Below, piece by piece: positions 59,076 through 64,000 of a stretch of DNA of 64,000 bases. Numbering within the stretch: position 1 is the stretch's first letter; each line of letters starts with the position of its first letter. The DNA comes from Mitsuaria chitosanitabida ATCC BAA-476 = NBRC 102408. Lineage in GTDB: Bacteria > Pseudomonadota > Gammaproteobacteria > Burkholderiales > Burkholderiaceae_C. Position numbers and translations under genes: made by a program. A model generated the notes under the pieces. That model was not told the DNA's origin. It saw only the letters and a list, made by a program, of their open reading frames with translations, and did not search any database. The stretch is from positions 62,001 to 126,000 of the forward strand of contig NZ_BCYP01000006.1 in assembly GCF_001598255.1 (NCBI RefSeq). Reading direction: 5' to 3'.

Positions 59076-60686
59076 TCACTTGAGGGTCGTGAAGCGCGCT
59101 TCGGGCCGGTCGTTGGAGCGATGCAGGGTCTGCACGTTCGCGCGCATCGCCCAGGGGCGGACCTGGTGGTGCAGCGGGATGAACAGGTACTGGTCGCGCA
59201 CCCGGACCAGCGCGTCGTGCAGGATCGCGTCGCGCTTGGCCAGGTCCATCTCGCTCTTGGCGGCGTCGATCAGCTTGTCCAGCTCCGGGTCGCTGACCTT
59301 GGAGAAGTTGAAGCTGCCGTCCGCGCCGCCGCTGCGGGTGCGGGCCAGCGCCTGCAGCGAGTACAGCGCGTCCATCGTCGACACGCCCCAGCCCAGCATG
59401 TACAGCGGCGCCTCGAAGCGCTGGAACAGCTGGCTGTGCTGCGACATCGGCTGCGCCGTCAGCCGCGCGGTGATGCCGATGCGGCTCCACATCGAGACCA
59501 CCGCCAGGCAGATCTTCTCGTCGTTGACGTAGCGGTTGTTGGGGCAGTTCAGCGGGATCTCGAAGCCGTTCGGATAGCCGGCCTCGACCAGCAGCTTCTT
59601 GGCCTTGGCGAGGTCGGGCGCGTGGACCTTGTCGAGCTCGGTCGAGTAGCCGTTCACCCCCGGCGGCACCATGATCGCGGCGGGCACCGACAGGCCGCGC
59701 ATGATGCTGCGCTTGATCGCCTCGCGGTCGATGGCGATGTTCAGCGCCTCGCGCACGCGGACGTCCTTGAACGGGTTCTTGCCCTTGACCGATGAGCCGC
59801 GCAGCTCGTCGCTGCCCAGGTCCATCGCGAAAAAGATGGTGCGGGTCTCGGGGCCGTCGATCGACTTGAGCTTGGCGTCGGCCTTGAGCGCGCCGACGTC
59901 CTGGGTGGGCACGTCGGTGAGCAGGTCCACGTCGCCCGAGGTCAGCGCCGCGACGCGCGTCGGATCCGACTTGATCGGGATGTAGCTGACCTCGGTCACG
60001 TTGCCCTTGTTCTTGTCCCACCAGGCCTTGTTGATCACCATCGAGACCTTCTGGTCCGGCTGCCACGAGGTGATCTCGTAGGGGCCCGTGCCGGCGGCGT
60101 GGCGGCTGGCGAAGTTCTCGTCCTTGGCCTTGTAATCGGCCATCTGCGTCGCCTTGTTCTTTTCGGACCAGGTCTTGCTCATGATCCGGAAGTCGACCAG
60201 GTTGCGCAGCAGGATGGGCTGCGGCGAATCCAGGATCAGGTCGACGGTGTAGTCGTCGACCTTCTTGATCTCCTTGATCCCGGTGACGTAGATCTGCATC
60301 GTGCCCTGCGGCTGGCGGATGCGGCCGAAACTGAACACCACGTCGTCGGCGGTGAAGGGCGAGCCGTCATGGAACTTCACGCCCTTGCGCAACTCGAAGC
60401 GCCAGCTGGTCGGCGTCGTCTGCGTCCACTTGGTCGCGAGGCAGGGTTCGATCTCCCAGCGCTCGCTGTAGCGGGTCAGGCCTTCGTAGGCGTGCTGGAG
60501 GATGGCGCTGGTGGTCGTGTGGTCCTGCGAATGCGGATCCAGCGTGAGCACGTCGTTCTGCGCCGCCCATCGCAAGGGCACCGCGTGCGCGGCGGCGACG
60601 GCGCCGAAGGCCAGGGCCGCCGACAGCGCCAGGCGCGTGATCGGACGGGCAGGGGAGAACCGGGAACCTCTCGTGGAGCGGGACAT
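59076..60686 (-). CDS. ABC transporter substrate-binding protein, peptide/opine family 5 (paralogue 2)
   Basis: A 536-residue receptor of the same family, clearly homologous along its whole length to the protein at 57286 (same motifs RWAAQNDVLTLDPHSQ, KGVKFHDGSPFTADDVVFSF, LNCPNNRYVNDE). The signal peptide ends near AAAHA. ATG 60686 is favoured by GGAG at a normal distance; ATG 60692 is the alternative. The two genes run in tandem, upstream one first, with a 188-base gap. They probably arose by local duplication and may bind different ligands. Confidence 0.92.
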   Translation of the reverse strand: MSRSTRGSRFSPARPITRLALSAALAFGAVAAAHAVPLRWAAQNDVLTLDPHSQDHTTTSAILQHAYEGLTRYSERWEIEPCLATKWTQTTPTSWRFELRKGVKFHDGSPFTADDVVFSFGRIRQPQGTMQIYVTGIKEIKKVDDYTVDLILDSPQPILLRNLVDFRIMSKTWSEKNKATQMADYKAKDENFASRHAAGTGPYEITSWQPDQKVSMVINKAWWDKNKGNVTEVSYIPIKSDPTRVAALTSGDVDLLTDVPTQDVGALKADAKLKSIDGPETRTIFFAMDLGSDELRGSSVKGKNPFKDVRVREALNIAIDREAIKRSIMRGLSVPAAIMVPPGVNGYSTELDKVHAPDLAKAKKLLVEAGYPNGFEIPLNCPNNRYVNDEKICLAVVSMWSRIGITARLTAQPMSQHSQLFQRFEAPLYMLGWGVSTMDALYSLQALARTRSGGADGSFNFSKVSDPELDKLIDAAKSEMDLAKRDAILHDALVRVRDQYLFIPLHHQVRPWAMRANVQTLHRSNDRPEARFTTLK

Positions 60687-60758
60687 GGGCATGACTCCGT
60701 TGAAGCCTTGATCAGGCGATGCGAAGCCCATGCTAGACCGGCGAGGGTCGGGCATTGC

Positions 60759-61181
60759 TTAGCGCTTCTCCGGAGGCGGCGCGGCGGGGGAGGGAGACGA
60801 CGGCGCGGCCCGCTCCCCGGTCTGCGGCTCGATGTCGGCGTCGCAGCCGATGCCGGCGGCGATCATGCGGCGCGCGTAGCGGCGGATCAGGCGGTTGAGC
60901 AGCCCATCGGGCCGCAAAGTGCGCAAGCCCACATAGCGCGTCGGATGCACCAGCATGCCGCAGCGGTACTGGCGGTGCTCGTCGGACCAGACCAGCGCCC
61001 GGCAGGCGCCGTGGCGCTTGAGGCTCACCACCATGCCCAGCGGGCAGGGCTCGGCCAGGCAGCAGACGCCGCAGCCGTTGCAGGGCGCGCCGAGCGCGGG
61101 TTTGGAGGGGGCTTCCGCGTGGATCCAGATGACGTCCCTGGGGACGTTCCCGGATGGGCCGCCGGAATGAGATCGGGCCAT
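60759..61181 (-). CDS. YkgJ family cysteine cluster protein
   Basis: A 140-residue protein with the clustered cysteines of the YkgJ/CxxCxxCC family at C34, C37, C40, C41 and C46 (CNGCGVCCLAEPCPLG), plus C60, C74 and C113, likely to bind zinc or an iron-sulfur cluster. The C-terminal tail is proline/alanine-rich. The function of the family is unknown. It lies between the binding-protein pair and the oxygenase, all leftward. Confidence 0.88.
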   Translation of the reverse strand: MARSHSGGPSGNVPRDVIWIHAEAPSKPALGAPCNGCGVCCLAEPCPLGMVVSLKRHGACRALVWSDEHRQYRCGMLVHPTRYVGLRTLRPDGLLNRLIRRYARRMIAAGIGCDADIEPQTGERAAPSSPSPAAPPPEKR

Positions 61182-61262
61182 GCGCCACTGTAGCCGCGCA
61201 TGGCCCGAAGGTCGTCGGTCCGCGCCGGATTCAGGCCGGCGGCGGTGAAATGACGAGCAGGG

Positions 61263-62105
61263 TCAGGTCTTGACGCCCAGCTCGCGCAGACGCTCTTCCA
61301 GGTACTCGTGGGCGGTGTAGCGGTCCGAGAGGACGACGTCCTCGCGCGGATGCAGGAACAGCGGCAGCGACACCCGGCTCTTGGTCGCGCCTTCGCCGGT
61401 GGGGTTGACCACGCGGTGCTGCGTCGACGGGTAATAGCCTTGCGAGGCTTCCTGCAGCATGTCGCCGATGTTGATGATCAGCATGCCGAAGTCGCCGGGC
61501 ACGTCCACCCACTGGCCGTCCTGCGCCTGCACCTGCAGGCCGGGCTCGTTGGCCGCCGGCAGGATGGTCAGCAGGTTGATGTCGCCGTGCGCCGCGGCGC
61601 GCAGCGAGCCGGCCGGCTCGTTCCCCGTCAGGGGCGGATAGCGCAGCACGCGCAGCAGGGTCAGGCGGCTGTCCTGGATCATGTTGGACAGCGGCTCGCG
61701 GTAGTTCTTCGCGATCTCGGCCGGGGTGTGCTTCTCGACCCAGGACAGCAGCTCGGCCGCCAGGTCGTTGGCGATGCGGTAGTAGCGCATCGCGTCATCC
61801 TTCAGCGACGCCGGGATCCGGCCCCACGGATAGATGTGGAAGTACTCCTTGATGTCCTTCTGCGTGTGACCCTTGGCGGTCTCCGAGATCTCCGTCGAGA
61901 AGTAGCCGTCCTGCGTCTCCTTGGAGAACGCCAGCTCGTGCTTCTCGGTCCCGTTGAAGTAGCCGAGCCAGTCGGCGTAGATCTTCTCGACCAGTTCCTG
62001 CGGGAGCGGGTGGTTCACCAGCACGCCGAAACCGGTCTCGTGCAGGGAACGGGTGAATTGCTCGGCCGCGTCCGCGGCCTGGTAGTCGACGACTCGAACT
62101 TGCAT
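61263..62105 (-). CDS. 2-oxoglutarate/Fe(II)-dependent oxygenase (isopenicillin N synthase-like)
   Basis: A 280-residue enzyme of the 2OG-Fe(II) oxygenase superfamily. The iron ligands H173 and D175 (AAHGDINLLT) and H230 (STQHRVVN), with the cosubstrate arginine R244 (KSRVSLPLF), are all present. The N-terminal DIOX_N domain includes GFGVLVNHPLP. The substrate is unknown; it is not next to any antibiotic genes. It diverges from sucA, the enzyme that consumes 2-oxoglutarate in the citric acid cycle, across a 342-base spacer. Confidence 0.9.
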   Translation of the reverse strand: MQVRVVDYQAADAAEQFTRSLHETGFGVLVNHPLPQELVEKIYADWLGYFNGTEKHELAFSKETQDGYFSTEISETAKGHTQKDIKEYFHIYPWGRIPASLKDDAMRYYRIANDLAAELLSWVEKHTPAEIAKNYREPLSNMIQDSRLTLLRVLRYPPLTGNEPAGSLRAAAHGDINLLTILPAANEPGLQVQAQDGQWVDVPGDFGMLIINIGDMLQEASQGYYPSTQHRVVNPTGEGATKSRVSLPLFLHPREDVVLSDRYTAHEYLEERLRELGVKT

Positions 62106-62447
62106 GGGGATCTCCTTGTCCCTCGCAGCCCGCCATTCAATCTCGGGGCGGTACCGCCGGCCGGCAGTCTACTGCTTTGAGCCAGTGACCCGCAAACGTT
62201 TGGATGCCGTGGACGGGTGTTCGCTTGATCGACATCATGGACACCCTGCCCAAAAATCGTGCGAACCCACAACAGCGCCCTTTCCGGCCTGGTGCTACAG
62301 TGCGGCGCTTGTGACTACAGGTCCTTCCCGTCCCCTTTTCTGGCAACAGCAAAGGCGGGTCGCAATCCGCCAACCGGTCAAGCCGTGTCGCGGAAGGTTT
62401 GTTAACCAGCCGATAGCCCTGGAAGCCAGGGCAGAGGTGAGCGAAAG
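62106..62447. other. Divergent spacer between the oxygenase and sucA
   Basis: 342 bases without a supported gene. A TACAGT (62296-62301) may be the sucA -10, giving a leader of about 140 bases. The leader contains two hairpins: GGCGG/CCGCC near 62353-62370 and CCCTGG/CCAGGG at about 62417-62431, just before the ribosome-binding region. No riboswitch is recognised. Confidence 0.45.
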
Positions 62448-64000
62448 ATGATGCAGCAATACAGCTCGAACTCCTATCTGTTCGGGGGCAATGCTCCCTA
62501 CGTCGAGGAGATGTACGAGCAGTACCTCGACAACCCGGGCGCCGTGCCCGACAACTGGCGCGCCTACTTCGACGCGCTGCAGCACGTCCCCGCGGTGGAC
62601 GGCAGCGACAAGCGCGACGTTGCCCACGCCCCGGTGATCGAGTCCTTCGCGCAGCGCGCCAAGGCCAACGCCTTCAACAACCAGGTCTCCTCCGCCGAGC
62701 TCGAAGTGGCCGGCAAGCAGGTGCATGTCCAGTCGCTGATCGCCGCGTATCGCACGCTGGGCTCGCGATGGGCCGACCTGGATCCGCTCAAGCGGACCGA
62801 GCGCCCGAAGATCCTGGAACTGGACCCCGCGTCCTACGGTCTGACCGAGACCGACATGGATCGCACCTTCAGCGCGACCAACACCTATTTCACCAAGGCC
62901 GAGCGCATGACCCTGCGCGAGATCGTGCAGGCCCTGCGTGACACCTACTGCGGCTCCGTCGGCGCCGAGTTCATGCACGTCACCGAGCCGACCGAGAAGC
63001 GCTGGTGGCAGGAGCGCCTGGAGGCGATCCGCAGCAAGCCGACCTACACGGCCGAGAAGAAGCAGCAGATCCTGGAGCGCCTGACGGCCGCCGAAGGCCT
63101 GGAGCGCTACCTGCACACGAAGTACGTCGGCCAGAAGCGTTTCTCGCTGGAAGGCGGCGAAAGCTTCATCGTCTCGATGGACGAGCTGGTCAAGTGCGCC
63201 GGCGTCAAGGGCGTGCAGGAGATCGTGATCGGCATGGCCCACCGCGGCCGCCTGAACGTGCTGGTCAACACCCTGGGCAAGATGCCCAAGGATCTGTTCG
63301 CCGAGTTCGACCACACCGCGCCCGAAGACCTGCCCTCCGGTGACGTCAAGTACCACCAGGGCTTCTCCAGCGACGTGTCCACCCCTGGCGGCCCCGTCCA
63401 CCTGAGCCTGGCCTTCAACCCCTCCCACCTGGAAATCGTGAACCCGGTGGTCGAGGGCTCGGTCAAGGCCCGCATGGACCGCCGCGGCGACAAGACCGGC
63501 GAGCAGGTGCTGCCCGTGCTGGTGCACGGCGACGCGGCCTTCGCCGGCCAGGGCGTCGTGATGGAAACGCTGGCGCTGGCCCAGACGCGCGGTTACTACA
63601 CCGGCGGCACGGTCCACATCGTCATCAACAACCAGATCGGCTTCACCACCAGCGACCCGCGCGACACCCGCTCGACGCTGTACTGCTCCGACGTCGTCAA
63701 GATGATCGAGGCCCCGGTGCTGCACGTGAACGGCGACGATCCGGAAGCCGTGGTGCTGTGCACCCAACTGGCCCTGGAGTACCGTCAGCAGTTCAAGAAG
63801 GACGTCGTCGTCGACATCGTCTGCTTCCGCAAGCTGGGCCACAACGAGCAGGACACGCCCGCGCTGACGCAGCCGCTGATGTACAAGACCATCGCCAAGC
63901 ACCCCGGCACCCGCCGCCTGTACGGCGACAAGCTGGTGGCCCAGGGCGTCCTGGACGCCGAAGGTCCGGACGGCATGGTCAAGGCCTTCCGCGCCGCCAT
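62448..64000 (+). CDS. sucA: 2-oxoglutarate dehydrogenase E1 component (5' part)
   Basis: Partial; the frame is open to the window end (517 codons plus two bases visible). ThDP-dependent E1 decarboxylates 2-oxoglutarate and succinylates the lipoyl groups of SucB. The N-terminal peripheral-binding segment (SSNSYLFGGNAPYVEEMYEQ) and the catalytic domain with GMAHRGRLNVL, FNPSHLEIVNPVVEGSVKAR, HGDAAFAGQGVVMETL and NNQIGFTTSDPRDTRST are present. ATG 62448 is followed by a second ATG; GAGCGAAAG lies upstream. sucB and lpd are expected beyond the window. Confidence 0.96.
   Translation, partial: MMQQYSSNSYLFGGNAPYVEEMYEQYLDNPGAVPDNWRAYFDALQHVPAVDGSDKRDVAHAPVIESFAQRAKANAFNNQVSSAELEVAGKQVHVQSLIAAYRTLGSRWADLDPLKRTERPKILELDPASYGLTETDMDRTFSATNTYFTKAERMTLREIVQALRDTYCGSVGAEFMHVTEPTEKRWWQERLEAIRSKPTYTAEKKQQILERLTAAEGLERYLHTKYVGQKRFSLEGGESFIVSMDELVKCAGVKGVQEIVIGMAHRGRLNVLVNTLGKMPKDLFAEFDHTAPEDLPSGDVKYHQGFSSDVSTPGGPVHLSLAFNPSHLEIVNPVVEGSVKARMDRRGDKTGEQVLPVLVHGDAAFAGQGVVMETLALAQTRGYYTGGTVHIVINNQIGFTTSDPRDTRSTLYCSDVVKMIEAPVLHVNGDDPEAVVLCTQLALEYRQQFKKDVVVDIVCFRKLGHNEQDTPALTQPLMYKTIAKHPGTRRLYGDKLVAQGVLDAEGPDGMVKAFRAA

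Overview
The window is about 64 kb of GC-rich chromosomal DNA that reads as core genome of a betaproteobacterium of the order Burkholderiales. This rests on several conserved gene neighbourhoods: pheT-ihfA-MerR regulator-tRNA-Pro; ECF sigma-DUF3619-DUF3106-RDD divergent from ilvI-ilvH-ilvC-pssA-leuA; tRNA-Leu-tig-clpP-clpX-lon-tRNA-Gly; and etfBA-acyl-CoA dehydrogenase. It also fits the presence of a Bug-type solute receptor and DUF482, DUF3106 and DUF3619 proteins. A Roseateles/Mitsuaria/Leptothrix-like genus is my guess only. No prophage, insertion sequence, CRISPR array or plasmid function was seen. Both window edges cut genes (pheT on the left, sucA on the right).

Layout. 1-2.8 kb: end of pheT, ihfA, a MerR-type regulator and tRNA-Pro. 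2.8-5.4 kb: membrane acyltransferase divergent from a membrane-bound LytTR regulator. 5.6-9.3 kb: Mla-like lipid ABC transporter (STAS-MlaE, MlaF, MlaD, auxiliary lipoprotein), facing a J-domain protein. 10.3-12.6 kb: H+-pumping pyrophosphatase, then a palindromic repeat element (12.8-13.0 kb). 13.0-16.7 kb: citrate-synthase-like enzyme fused to a helix-turn-helix, divergent from a Bug receptor and a 2-hydroxyacid dehydrogenase, with strong palindromes between them. 16.7-21.3 kb: ppa, FemAB-like acetyltransferase, nadE, PII protein. 21.3-24.2 kb: leftward operon of ECF sigma, putative anti-sigma, DUF3106, RDD and dgkA. 24.4-32.6 kb: branched-chain amino acid block (ilvI, ilvH, ilvC, pssA, a leucine-rich leader peptide with an attenuator, and two non-identical 2-isopropylmalate synthases). 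32.8-34.7 kb: D,D-endopeptidase and an IclR regulator. 34.8-38.0 kb: hpnCDE squalene synthesis. 38.1-42.6 kb: RND efflux pair behind a TetR-type operator. 42.7-50 kb: tRNA-Leu, tig, clpP, clpX, lon and a five-tRNA cluster. 50-52.2 kb: MFS transporter and murI. 52.2-57.1 kb: etfBA, acyl-CoA dehydrogenase and nitronate monooxygenase behind two palindromic operators. 57.3-60.7 kb: two tandem paralogous peptide-binding proteins. 60.7-64 kb: YkgJ-type cysteine protein, 2-oxoglutarate/Fe(II) oxygenase and the start of sucA.

How parts work together. IlvIH, IlvC and LeuA form most of the valine/leucine route, and the leuA leader couples leucine supply to transcription. EtfBA should take electrons from the neighbouring acyl-CoA dehydrogenase, and the palindromes upstream resemble those of fatty-acid (TetR) and branched-chain-acid (LiuR) degradation regulators. 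Tig, ClpP, ClpX and Lon form a protein-folding and quality-control block. The Mla-like operon, sigma/DUF operon, DgkA, PssA, HpnCDE, PbpG and MurI all concern the envelope.

The two least-described modules are the sigma-DUF3619-DUF3106-RDD-dgkA operon, with stop-start overlaps between its first three genes, and the HTH-citrate synthase/Bug/dehydrogenase locus. Starts were set by eye from ribosome-binding sites, overlaps and family N-termini, and alternatives are noted where they matter.
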